From Deltaproteobacteria bacterium (GTDB taxonomy: Bacteria; Desulfobacterota; Desulfarculia; Adiutricales; JAGVGV01), in assembly GCA_015233515.1 (NCBI GenBank), contig JADFXS010000020.1, positions 1-16,725 on the forward strand: a DNA stretch of 16,725 bases, written 5' to 3'. Positions 6,415-14,692 of the stretch are shown piece by piece. Within the stretch, counting starts at the first letter, position 1. Each line of letters starts with the position of its first letter. The notes below the pieces were generated by a model that searched no databases, was not told the origin of the DNA, and saw nothing but the letters and a program-made list of their open reading frames with translations. The translations under genes were made by a program, and so were the position numbers.

Positions 6415-7758
6415 ATGTCGATCGAATGCGCGAAATCCGTAAGTTTGGTCCCGGAGATTCAGACGACTCCATCTCCTTCTTTGTTTCCGACCACCCTTTT
6501 TGTCGAGCCTACCACCCGATGTAATTTACGCTGCCGCATGTGCGTTAAGCAGGATCAGGCGGGTTGCATCGAAGAAGGAGACATCGCCTTCGAAACCTTC
6601 CAATCCCTGATCCCGGCCTTTGCCCATGTCGAGAGCCTAATTTTGACGGGTATCGGAGAACCTCTTCTGCATCCGGATCTGGAAAAAATGATTTCCCTGG
6701 CCAGACGATACCTCCCGGAAGAAAGCCGGATTGGTTTTCAGACCAATGGCATGTTGCTCGAACCACATCGAGCCAAGTCGCTGCTTCAAGCCGGGCTGGA
6801 CCGCATCTGCCTCTCGCTGGATGCCGCCTCTCCGCAAACGTTCCAAAATCTCCGCTCGGGCGGCAAGTTGGCCGGAATAGACCGCGCTCTGGAAGCCCTC
6901 GATAAAGCCAGGTCCCGAATCAAGGCCAATCGCCTGAAGATCGGCATCGAATTCGTATTGATGAAGAACAATTATCTGGAATTGCCGGAAGTCGTCCGAT
7001 GGGCCGCGAAGCGTGGCGTCACTTTCATAATTATCACCCACATGTTGCCTTACAACGAAGCCCTGGAACCCGAGACCATGTATCCGATAAATCTGGATGG
7101 CGCCCGGGACCTTTTCCTGTTCTGGCAAGGAAAAGCTCAAGAGCAAGGCGTGGATTTGCGGACATTTTTCAACGCTCGAGGCAGATATATAAAAACCACC
7201 GCGGACGAGAAAGTCATCGATCTGGTCGGTTCAATGATTTCCGAAGCCTACATGCAGGAAATTTTTCTCCTGCTGGAAGACCTCCTGGAGGAAGATGAAA
7301 ACGAGACCAAACGGGTCAAGGAGGTTTTTGCCCATGGTCAAAGCCTGGCTCGGTCCTTGGGGCTGGAGCTTATACTTCCGGAGGTCCGGCCCAAAAAGGA
7401 CCGTCGCTGCGATTTTGTGGAGGAAAACAGCGCCTTTGTTTCATGGCAAGGCGCGGTGCATCCCTGTTATCTCCTCTGGCACCGCTACACCTGCTATAGG
7501 AATGGAAACAAAAAGTTCGTGGAACCGAAATCCTTTGGTCGGCTCGACGAGCGGGGGATCATGGAAATTTGGAATGATCCGGAGTTTATAAAATTTCGCG
7601 AAGGCGTACGGAAATACGATTACCCCTATTGTTGGAGCTGCAATGTCGCGCCCTGCGACCTTATTTATACGGAGAGTTTTGATCAGGACTGCTTCGGGGT
7701 GCAAGTACCTTGCGGCGACTGCCCTTGGTGCATGGGGCTGTTGCACTGCCTGCGATGA
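6415..7758 (+). CDS. Radical SAM protein with SPASM-like cysteine-rich C-terminus
   Basis: This is a 447-residue protein. The motif CNLRCRMC (C36, C40, C43) is the CxxxCxxC that binds the 4Fe-4S cluster used to cleave S-adenosylmethionine. It is followed by ILTGIGEPLLHPD and LSLDAASP, typical of the radical SAM barrel. A helical acidic insert (about 225-325) precedes a C-terminal region with many cysteines: C332, C351, C360, C406, C409, C414, C426, C433, C436, C439 and C445. That suggests two auxiliary iron-sulphur clusters of the SPASM type. The ending CGDCPWCMGLLHC recalls maturases of tungsten or other cofactor enzymes, but this is a loose resemblance. The substrate is unknown; SPASM proteins usually modify a peptide or protein. 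The gene converges on mttB copy 1 with an 89-base gap. Confidence 0.85.
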   Translation: MSIECAKSVSLVPEIQTTPSPSLFPTTLFVEPTTRCNLRCRMCVKQDQAGCIEEGDIAFETFQSLIPAFAHVESLILTGIGEPLLHPDLEKMISLARRYLPEESRIGFQTNGMLLEPHRAKSLLQAGLDRICLSLDAASPQTFQNLRSGGKLAGIDRALEALDKARSRIKANRLKIGIEFVLMKNNYLELPEVVRWAAKRGVTFIIITHMLPYNEALEPETMYPINLDGARDLFLFWQGKAQEQGVDLRTFFNARGRYIKTTADEKVIDLVGSMISEAYMQEIFLLLEDLLEEDENETKRVKEVFAHGQSLARSLGLELILPEVRPKKDRRCDFVEENSAFVSWQGAVHPCYLLWHRYTCYRNGNKKFVEPKSFGRLDERGIMEIWNDPEFIKFREGVRKYDYPYCWSCNVAPCDLIYTESFDQDCFGVQVPCGDCPWCMGLLHCLR

Positions 7759-7847
7759 AACTTTTTGTTCAATTTCCAAACAAAGCCTTCCGCTTTAATG
7801 ACACTTCAAAACGAAGAAACTTTCGAGAACCACTATAAGTACGGATA

Positions 7848-9272
7848 TTACCTGCTGATTGATTTGTCTATAAAAGCCTTCAAATCCTTATCAGACTCGT
7901 CGCTGATGAGCTTTTCGGGAGCGCTGGCCAGAATGGCTTTATACTTCAAATTGGCTCGGGCCAAGGCGTCCCTGGCGCCTCCTTTTACCCATTCATTATA
8001 GGAATCGCAATAAGAAATCGAAGGCGTCCATCGACCGCGGCAGTGCTTCAAAGTCAGCGGATCCGTCAAATAGCTTCCGCCTATACCGACTCGACCAATA
8101 ACCTCGGTCGCCAAGTCAAGATCAAAATCGTGAATTCCCGCGTGTATTCGCTTCACTCTCTGAATGAGTTCTCCATCAAGAATGGTTTTTTCGTATGATA
8201 CCGTCAAGATGCTATCCAGTATCCCTACTGATTCATTCAGCAGATGCGCCCCTGAAAGCATTCCCAGCATGAGGTTTTGCACAGTTTCACAACCCGCCTG
8301 ATAATCGATGCATTTTGAGTCGGTGAGCCCACACATGGCCCGGACTGGAATACGGTAATAATCAAGTCCCATTTGAATATTGGCAATATTGATAAGCATT
8401 CCCTCGGGAGTCCCCGTCACGTAAGCACCGGTCTTCATGTTGGCAACAGTCGCGCTGGGACAATAGACTACGGGGGCGCCGGCTTTAATTATCTGGGCTA
8501 AGACAATTCCGGCCAGGATTTCAGTATTTTGCAGCACAGCCGTCCCCAACATGGTCATGGGCGAAGTGACCCCCGCCAGCGGGGCGCAAAGAATAGTGAC
8601 AATTTGGTTCCTCTTGACGTATTGTATCAGGGTTTCCAAAGGGTCTTCCGCATAAGTCAGGGGACTGCTGGCGCCGATGCTCACCGCCATCCAGTGATTA
8701 TTTTCCATGGCTGTTTTGCCGCCAACGGCAATTTCCATCATATCCAACTGGCCTTTAGCATGGTAACCATAAGTCATGAAGCCATTGACCGGCTTGTCGG
8801 TATGTTTAAGGATCTCGTGCATCAAATAAAAATGCTTTCTGTCCTGTGGGATGTCGGAAGGTTCACACGCAATCATGCCGACCAAATCATAAACGTCTTC
8901 AGACTGATAGATTTTCTGGAAATTGGCAATGTCTTGTAAGGTGCCGGCTCTTCTGCCTTTGTCCAGATCATGAACGTGAACCGGTCCTGCCGCCGGCTGA
9001 ACCAGAAACCCTTCTCCCAAAATAACCGATCGGGCATCGTTTCTTGCTCTCCAGAAAACTTTCTTCGGGACTTGCTCGAGACAATTTTCAACCAATTTAC
9101 GAGGTATTTTAACAATATTACCGTCTACGGCCGCCCCATGCTCCTTAAATTTTTCCAGGGCATACTCATGATGAAACTTGACGCCGACTTTCTCAAGAAC
9201 TGAAATTGAAGCATCATGAATTTCCACAAGTTTTTCTTTGGAAATGACTTCCAGTTTATTAGGTAATCCCAT
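7848..9272 (-). CDS. MttB-family corrinoid methyltransferase, copy 1 (no pyrrolysine)
   Basis: This 474-residue protein matches the trimethylamine methyltransferase (MttB) family throughout: an N-terminal HDASISVLEKVGVKF block, GPVHVHDLDKGRR at about 97-109, the APLAGVTSPMTMLGT core at about 230-244, and CGLTDSK with YQAGCE at about 314-329. The frame has no internal TAG, so it belongs to the non-pyrrolysine members, such as glycine betaine or other quaternary-amine methyltransferases. Family members move a methyl group to a cobalamin-binding partner in the cytoplasm. No corrinoid protein gene is in the window. ATG 9272 has AGGAGG six bases upstream. It is the last gene of the minus-strand operon. 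The 3' gap to the radical SAM gene holds only a weak 5-bp hairpin (7782-7796). Confidence 0.9.
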   Translation of the reverse strand: MGLPNKLEVISKEKLVEIHDASISVLEKVGVKFHHEYALEKFKEHGAAVDGNIVKIPRKLVENCLEQVPKKVFWRARNDARSVILGEGFLVQPAAGPVHVHDLDKGRRAGTLQDIANFQKIYQSEDVYDLVGMIACEPSDIPQDRKHFYLMHEILKHTDKPVNGFMTYGYHAKGQLDMMEIAVGGKTAMENNHWMAVSIGASSPLTYAEDPLETLIQYVKRNQIVTILCAPLAGVTSPMTMLGTAVLQNTEILAGIVLAQIIKAGAPVVYCPSATVANMKTGAYVTGTPEGMLINIANIQMGLDYYRIPVRAMCGLTDSKCIDYQAGCETVQNLMLGMLSGAHLLNESVGILDSILTVSYEKTILDGELIQRVKRIHAGIHDFDLDLATEVIGRVGIGGSYLTDPLTLKHCRGRWTPSISYCDSYNEWVKGGARDALARANLKYKAILASAPEKLISDESDKDLKAFIDKSISR

Positions 9273-9349
9273 TACGTCCTCCTACGGCAAAATACGGTTG
9301 GTCAGTGGATTGCCCACATGACCCGGGTTAGATCATCCTTGGGCGAATT

Positions 9350-9382
9350 GAAGCTCCTCGCCGCGAGCTGTGAGGAATCTTC
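9350..9382. repeat. REP-like palindromic repeat, copy 2
   Basis: This second 33-base unit shares the same GAAGCTCC and GAATCTTC ends as copy 1 and is again flanked by ATT and GACATG. Here the fold is clearer: GAAG with CTTC (9379-9382) and TCCTC (9355-9359) with GAGGA (9372-9376). It lies between the two mttB genes and could act as an RNA stem in the operon transcript. Confidence 0.75.
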
Positions 9383-9421
9383 GACATGTGAAGTTTGAAT
9401 GTGATTGTGGCCAAATGAAAT

Positions 9422-10852
9422 TCAGTCGTTCGCCCGATCAAGGATAGCAAGCAATTCTCTGTCGAGTTCCTGGTCGATCAGCGTTTCCGGACTTTTTGCC
9501 AAAATCTCTTTCCACTTCCTGTTTGCTCGAACCATAATGTCCTGTCCGCCGTGTTTCTCCCAAACATTGTATGTCTCCCATGATGCGAGGCCGTGGATGG
9601 GGAGCCAATGATTTCGAAATTTTTTCATAGTATCCGGATGGGTCAGAAAACTGCCTTTAGAACCAACTTCGTTTAAAATTTCGATGGTGTAATTCTCGTC
9701 CGATGTATCCAAGCCCTGGCAGAACCTGAGGACCTTACTATAGAATTCCTCGTCAATTACGAACTTTTCGTAGGATGTGGTCATTATCGAATCAAGGACT
9801 CCAAAACACTGTAGCAAGAGATGTCCACCACCGAGCATGCCGAGCAAAAGATTCATCATGGACTCATAGCCGGCCTGAACATCTTCCCTCTTGGAACTCG
9901 TCATGCCAGTTAAAATACGTGTCGGTAAACGATAGAAATCGATGGCCATCTGCAGTCCGGGTATGTTTATCAAGAACTGCTCGGGAGCTGAGTAGGCCAC
10001 ATTGGCCGTCCGCATATCGGCGGCGGTTGAAGCAGGACAATAGACTATCGGATTACCCGGGCTTTGCAAATGGATAAGGCTGGCGCCGGCAAGAATCTCG
10101 GCATTTTGTTGAATAATTGTGCCCAAAAGACTCATGGGGCCGGTAGCACCGGCCATAATGCAAGGCAGTAAAAAAACCGGCTGTCGTCTGCGCGCATACG
10201 CCAACATGGTTTCAATGGTTTCGGTCCCATAGGCAAGGGGGCTTAGTGGATTGCAGCTCACGCCTATACAGCAATTGTTCTCCAGGAAACCCTTTTGCCC
10301 CATACTCGTTTCAACCATGTCAAGCTGCAGTTCCACTTTGCGTTTTTCGTCGCAGCTGCCCACCAACGGTTTGTCAGTGTGTTTGATTGATTGGTAAAGC
10401 ATGTGGAGAGACCTCGCCGAAACCGGGAAAATATCTTGCGGCGCAACCGGAGTGGCCCCTGTGACTTTAATATATTCGCTTGCCTGGCTCAATTTCTGGA
10501 AATTGATGAAATCCCGAATTGTTCCCGGCCTTCTCCCCTTGTCCATATCCTGACAAAATACCGGGCCGATATTGGGATGGGGAGCAAATCCTTCACCGCA
10601 TATAATGGTATTTTGATCATGTCTAGCGCGATATTTGAATACTTCGGGAGCCTGCGCCATGGCGGCTTCAGCCTGTTTCTTGGGTATAAAAACTTTTTTG
10701 CCTTCGACTTTGACCCCGTGTTTCTTGAAAATCTCTATGGCTTCATCTGATTCGAAAACCACGCCGATAGATTCAAGTATTTTAATTGACGCATCATGCA
10801 CCCGTTGTAAGTCATTTTCAGATAAAATCTTGAGCCGAGGAAGCAAGGCCAT
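9422..10852 (-). CDS. MttB-family corrinoid methyltransferase, copy 2 (no pyrrolysine)
   Basis: This 476-residue paralogue of copy 1 has the same block order: RVHDASIKILESIGVVF near the N-terminus, GPVFCQDMDKGRRPG at about 97-110, the CIMAGATGPMSLLGT core at about 231-245, and MTSSKREDVQAGYES at about 317-331. The frame is uninterrupted, without TAG, so no pyrrolysine is used. The start at 10852 is preferred over ATG 10858 because AGGA is then eight bases upstream rather than two. It lies 77 bases after livM and 149 bases before mttB copy 1, in the same direction. The two copies differ widely in sequence, which suggests different substrates or a heteromeric enzyme rather than a recent duplication. 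The methyl acceptor should be a cobalamin protein encoded elsewhere. Confidence 0.9.
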   Translation of the reverse strand: MALLPRLKILSENDLQRVHDASIKILESIGVVFESDEAIEIFKKHGVKVEGKKVFIPKKQAEAAMAQAPEVFKYRARHDQNTIICGEGFAPHPNIGPVFCQDMDKGRRPGTIRDFINFQKLSQASEYIKVTGATPVAPQDIFPVSARSLHMLYQSIKHTDKPLVGSCDEKRKVELQLDMVETSMGQKGFLENNCCIGVSCNPLSPLAYGTETIETMLAYARRRQPVFLLPCIMAGATGPMSLLGTIIQQNAEILAGASLIHLQSPGNPIVYCPASTAADMRTANVAYSAPEQFLINIPGLQMAIDFYRLPTRILTGMTSSKREDVQAGYESMMNLLLGMLGGGHLLLQCFGVLDSIMTTSYEKFVIDEEFYSKVLRFCQGLDTSDENYTIEILNEVGSKGSFLTHPDTMKKFRNHWLPIHGLASWETYNVWEKHGGQDIMVRANRKWKEILAKSPETLIDQELDRELLAILDRAND

Positions 10853-10929
10853 TATCATTATCCTTTAACGATTGCTTATCTTTTGCGGGATTCACCCAAA
10901 AACCTTGTGGCCGAATGTGTCCGGTGATC

Positions 10930-11973
10930 TCAGATGTCTCGCTTTCCAGACATTAAATATCGGACAAATTGATTCTTCTGCCAGGATTGAAAAGTCTTAT
11001 ACAGGCCGGCAAATCCTCCAGGAAAATGAATCATCACTAAAATGAGCAAAGCTCCGTACAGTATCAGGTTCAAACCGGGCAGGTTGCTGAGCGAAGAGCG
11101 CAGGCTTTCCATGGCGTAGATGAACGGAAAAGCCGCAATGGCCCCGCCCCATAGCGTTCCTCTCCCTCCAATGTAGGCGATGGCCAGGATTTCAACGGTT
11201 TTGGATGTCTGCAGCAGATCCGGCGTAATGATCCCGTAATAGTGGGCATAAAACCCACCGAACCAGCCTGCGAGTACACATGATATGGTGAAATTGACAA
11301 TTCGGTAGAACACTGGATTGACGCCCGAAGTTCTGGCTGCCTCCATATTTTGACCGATGCCTCTGAAGGCCAGCCCCATTTTAGATCGAACAATCCAGCG
11401 GGTGATCAGGTAAGCAATGAACATCATGGCTATGATTGTGTAGTAGTAAGGAGTATTTGATCCACTTTCAAATAGCTTGGGGGTTTTCAAACCTAAAGGA
11501 CCGCGAGTTAACCACATCATTTTGGTAGCGAGACCCATCAGAGCAAGGCCCAGGAACCAGGTTAGGCAAGCGGCAAATATCCCTCTGAGGCGCAAGGTAA
11601 GAATCCCGGTTAGGAAGCCCAATAGCCCTGATATCAATGCTCCAATGAACATCCCGATCCACGGCGTAATGCCAAGATTAATTGAAACCAAGGCCGAGGT
11701 GTAAGCGCCAAGACCGAGGAAAGCATAGTAGCCAAAGTTTACTATGTTGATGTATCCGGCGGTGAAATCAAAGGCGATGGTGTTTCCCGCCGCCAATGCC
11801 GCGGCGATAAACCAGCGTATAAGATATTCTTGACGAAAAAATGGTATTTCAGGCAGAATCAGCAATAGCAGCAGCCCGGTAAATCCCAAGGGAGTTAAGC
11901 ACAGCTTATCCAACATCCTGTCAAATATGTTTGCGGGAATAACTGTTTTGTTGACTTCCATACTGATTTCCAT
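10930..11973 (-). CDS. livM: LIV-type ABC transporter permease, LivM family
   Basis: This 347-residue integral membrane protein has about nine hydrophobic segments. It carries the LivM landmarks AGYINIVNFGYYAFLGLGAY (residues about 70-90) and, near residue 200, the cytoplasmic loop RSKMGLAFRGIGQNMEAA, followed by GGRGTLWGG. It would form the inner-membrane channel together with LivH. ATG 11973 is chosen because AAGGTG lies six bases upstream; a GTG at 11982 is a poorer alternative. It starts 11 bases after the livH stop. The gene symbol marks family membership; in this operon the substrate is more likely a methylated amine or amino-acid derivative than leucine. Confidence 0.88.
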   Translation of the reverse strand: MEISMEVNKTVIPANIFDRMLDKLCLTPLGFTGLLLLLILPEIPFFRQEYLIRWFIAAALAAGNTIAFDFTAGYINIVNFGYYAFLGLGAYTSALVSINLGITPWIGMFIGALISGLLGFLTGILTLRLRGIFAACLTWFLGLALMGLATKMMWLTRGPLGLKTPKLFESGSNTPYYYTIIAMMFIAYLITRWIVRSKMGLAFRGIGQNMEAARTSGVNPVFYRIVNFTISCVLAGWFGGFYAHYYGIITPDLLQTSKTVEILAIAYIGGRGTLWGGAIAAFPFIYAMESLRSSLSNLPGLNLILYGALLILVMIHFPGGFAGLYKTFQSWQKNQFVRYLMSGKRDI

Positions 11974-11984
11974 GTTTCTCACCT

Positions 11985-13013
11985 TTACTGTTCCATAATG
12001 CCTCTAACCTCTGAACCGAAAATACCACTCGGCTTAAAGATCAGAACTAGACAGATTAATGCTGACGGCAATACAAAATCCCACCCGGCGCCGATGTACT
12101 CGACGGTAATTGTTTTCAGCAACGCTACTATGAACCCCCCGACAATGGCGCCATAGGTATTTCCCATGCCCACTAAAATGACGACGAACCAGGCCATGTA
12201 AAGCGGCTCAAGGCCCACGGTTGGATAGGAGGGATACATATAGAGGAGACTGGCTCCGGCCAAGGCGGCCAAAGCGGAACTCAGGGACATGGTGAGCAGC
12301 AGAATGCCGTCCAGGTTTATACCAAGCAGTAAGGCGCCTGTTTCATCTTGTGAAACGGCGCGAATTGCCCTGCCGATCTGTGTATATTGCATAAATACGC
12401 TAAACCCGATCACGATTATGAGGGCTATAATCATGGTCATGAGCCGGTCTTTTGAAATTAATGTTCCAAGTACTTCTATGGGAGCCCCTGTCCAATAGTT
12501 TACTATTCCCTTGAATTCAGTACCAAAAAGCAATTGATGGGCATTGATGAGTATTACTGACAGACCGACGGTCAGCAGGAATGTATTCATTACCCAATTC
12601 TCGCGACTCCTCCTTCTTAGCGGATGAAAAACCGTCTCGTAGGTCAAGGCGCCCACTACCGCTCCCACCAGCATGGCCGCGATAATGACAAGAAAGGGTG
12701 TTATAAATTCCATGAAGGGACTCGGATTACTCCCCAAACGCGCTTTGATCGGAGTGTAGAGGAGATAAGAGGCGAGAGTCCCGATCATAAAAAACTCGCC
12801 GTGGGCAAACTGGGATACATTCATTACCCCGAAGACAAGTGAAAGTCCCATGGCCACTAATGCCAGCATGCATCCCGTTACAAAAGTATTGACGATAATA
12901 TACCCACCCCGGTCGAGACCTGCGTAAATGGCGATGATTATGGAAAGTATAATGAGGATTCCCGCTGGGGATATTAGCCATCTGCCAAACTGCCAAAACA
13001 TTTTCCGGCGCAT
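11985..13013 (-). CDS. livH: LIV-type ABC transporter permease, LivH family
   Basis: This 342-residue permease has about eight hydrophobic segments. LivH landmarks are LALVAMGLSLVFGVMNVSQFAHGEFFMIG near residues 50-78, FHPLRRRSRENW near 130, the coupling loop QIGRAIRAVSQDETGALLLGI near 215-235, and GMGNTYGAIVGG near 285. It pairs with LivM in the inner membrane. ATG 13013 gives a normal N-terminus; a downstream ATG at 13001 is possible. It follows livF by 25 bases in the same operon. Confidence 0.88.
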   Translation of the reverse strand: MRRKMFWQFGRWLISPAGILIILSIIIAIYAGLDRGGYIIVNTFVTGCMLALVAMGLSLVFGVMNVSQFAHGEFFMIGTLASYLLYTPIKARLGSNPSPFMEFITPFLVIIAAMLVGAVVGALTYETVFHPLRRRSRENWVMNTFLLTVGLSVILINAHQLLFGTEFKGIVNYWTGAPIEVLGTLISKDRLMTMIIALIIVIGFSVFMQYTQIGRAIRAVSQDETGALLLGINLDGILLLTMSLSSALAALAGASLLYMYPSYPTVGLEPLYMAWFVVILVGMGNTYGAIVGGFIVALLKTITVEYIGAGWDFVLPSALICLVLIFKPSGIFGSEVRGIMEQ

Positions 13014-13038
13014 TTCCTGCTGCCCCCTGGTATATTTC

Positions 13039-13746
13039 CTAGATGCCTAAAAAGATTTTTCTGACATGAGAGTTGCCGGCAAGATCGCAACTAAGCCCTT
13101 GAAGTTCGATTTTTCCATTCTCCAATACGTAGCATCTTTTAGTCACCGATAGGGTCTTGCTCACGTTCTGTTCCACTACGAGTATGGTCATTCCCGCTTT
13201 GTTTAATTGATCAAGCGCCCTGAAAACGTCTTCGGTGGTTTGAGGAGCCAGGCCAAAAGATGGTTCATCAACCAGAAGGATTTTCGGATCAGACATAAGT
13301 CCCCTGGCAATAGCCAACATTTTCCTCTCTCCACCACTCATGGTCCCGGCCAGCTGGAGCTTACGCTCGGCCATTCGCGGAAAAACATCATAGACAAATT
13401 CGAGACGCTTGGTTTTTTTGTGTTTATCTTTTAGGATGTAAGCTCCTAGGAAGAGGTTTTCCTGCACGCTCATATTGGTAAAAAGATTCATCTCTTCCGT
13501 CACATACGCCAGTCCCTTTCGCGCCACTTTATTACCGGGTTGTCCCGCGATGTTTTCGCCCATAAAGAAGATTTGCCCGGAATTCGGCTTGATCAAACCA
13601 GAAATGGTTTTCATTATGGTGCTTTTTCCGGCTCCGTTCGGCCCGATGATGCCTATGTACTCGCCTTCATCAATTGAAAGAGATACGTTCCAAAGAATCT
13701 GGATGAATCCGTAGCCCGCGTTCAAGCCTTCTATCTGTAATAACAT
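13039..13746 (-). CDS. livF: LIV-type ABC transporter ATPase, LivF family
   Basis: This 235-residue cytoplasmic ATPase has Walker A GPNGAGKST (residues 35-43), the LivF-type Q-loop region YVTEEMNLF (81-89), signature SGGERKMLAIARG (137-149), and Walker B KILLVDEP with catalytic E161. The H-loop histidine is absent (LVVEQN), as is normal for LivF. It would pair with LivG to energise transport. ATG 13746 is preferred to GTG 13755 because GGTG lies just upstream. The 112-base gap after livG is long for this operon and contains a small perfect hairpin (13792-13804, GGCTT/AAGCC) but no terminator. Confidence 0.9.
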   Translation of the reverse strand: MLLQIEGLNAGYGFIQILWNVSLSIDEGEYIGIIGPNGAGKSTIMKTISGLIKPNSGQIFFMGENIAGQPGNKVARKGLAYVTEEMNLFTNMSVQENLFLGAYILKDKHKKTKRLEFVYDVFPRMAERKLQLAGTMSGGERKMLAIARGLMSDPKILLVDEPSFGLAPQTTEDVFRALDQLNKAGMTILVVEQNVSKTLSVTKRCYVLENGKIELQGLSCDLAGNSHVRKIFLGI

Positions 13747-13858
13747 TTGGCACACCGTAATTGTTGTAAAGGGTAACCTATATATTGAATTGGCTTTGCA
13801 AGCCTATTCCGCAATCAAGAGCCGAGAATTCATTTCGGTTCGCTCTGCCCTGAATTAA

Positions 13859-14623
13859 TCAAACTAGTGCTTTATCGTTTGTTTTACTCTCTTCCGCCTG
13901 GCACGCAGCGGCGCCAAAGTAGACTTCAGTCACTTTAGGATCTTGCGCAATTTCCCTGGTAGGACCTTCGGCAATCTTGGTTCCGAAATGCAGGACGATC
14001 AGTCGGTCGCAGAGGCTCATTATCAGCTGCATGATATGCTCAACCATCAAGATGGTTATCCCCATCTCACTTATTTTCCTAACAATTTTTCCTATATCGG
14101 ACAGCTCTCCTTCGGTCAGACCCGCGGCCAGCTCGTCCAGAAAGAGTAGTTTGGGCGAACTTGCCAATGCCCTGGCCAAATCCAGTCGTTTCAACTGTAC
14201 GGTATTCAAACTTTCTGAAATGGTCGTTTCAGGCTTGGGAAATTCGACAAACTCCAGCATTTCAAGGCTGTTCCTCTGAGGGTCGACGTCTCCCTTTTTG
14301 CGCCCAAAAACGCTGGCCATCATCACATTATCCAAAACCGTAAGCTTGGGGAAAGGTCTTGGGATCTGAAAAGTACGCGCCAGACCCCGCCGACATATTT
14401 TTTCCGGAGGCAAACCTGTGGTTTCCTCTCCAAACAGGTAAATTCGGCCGGCAGTAGGAGGATTCAATCCGGCAACCGCATTGATAAAAGTGGTTTTGCC
14501 CGCGCCGTTGGGCCCAATCAGGCCCAGAATTTCTCCCTCCTCAACATGCATCGTGACCTGATCAACTGCCTTCAAGCCACCGAAATGCTTTGATAAATTT
14601 TTAGTTTCCAGGACCTTTTTCAT
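13859..14623 (-). CDS. livG: LIV-type ABC transporter ATPase, LivG family, altered signature
   Basis: This 254-residue ATPase has Walker A GPNGAGKTT (37-45), Q-loop Q86 in RTFQIPRPF, Walker B LLFLDE with E164, and H-loop H196 in ILMVEH. The ABC signature is unusual: LNTVQLKR (139-146) replaces LSGGQ-type sequence and lacks both glycines. DEL replaces the usual DEP after Walker B. The C-terminus (after about 235) carries a short non-conserved tail. It pairs with LivF. GAGG lies a few bases before ATG 14623. Because LivF keeps a good signature, one of the two composite ATP sites may be weak. The same change may be a normal lineage variant, which I cannot check. Confidence 0.88.
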   Translation of the reverse strand: MKKVLETKNLSKHFGGLKAVDQVTMHVEEGEILGLIGPNGAGKTTFINAVAGLNPPTAGRIYLFGEETTGLPPEKICRRGLARTFQIPRPFPKLTVLDNVMMASVFGRKKGDVDPQRNSLEMLEFVEFPKPETTISESLNTVQLKRLDLARALASSPKLLFLDELAAGLTEGELSDIGKIVRKISEMGITILMVEHIMQLIMSLCDRLIVLHFGTKIAEGPTREIAQDPKVTEVYFGAAACQAEESKTNDKALV

Positions 14624-14649
14624 GATACCTCGCCTGCCCGGTGTAAGGA

Positions 14650-14684
14650 GTCGGCCGGGCGGGACGGCAGTCCACCCGGCCGAC
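14650..14684. repeat. Strong intercistronic hairpin between livK and livG
   Basis: GTCGGCCGGG (14650-14659) and CCCGGCCGAC (14675-14684) form a perfect 10-bp GC-rich stem with a 15-base loop. On the transcribed (minus) strand it is followed by TCCTTACA, not a T-run. It is therefore more likely an mRNA-stabilising or partial-attenuation hairpin that keeps the binding-protein message abundant relative to the rest of the operon. Confidence 0.75.
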
Positions 14685-14692
14685 TGGTAATG

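Noticed and set aside
7848..10852. Pyrrolysine-containing trimethylamine methyltransferase
   Set aside because: Both mttB frames are full length with no in-frame TAG, so neither is the pyrrolysine type.
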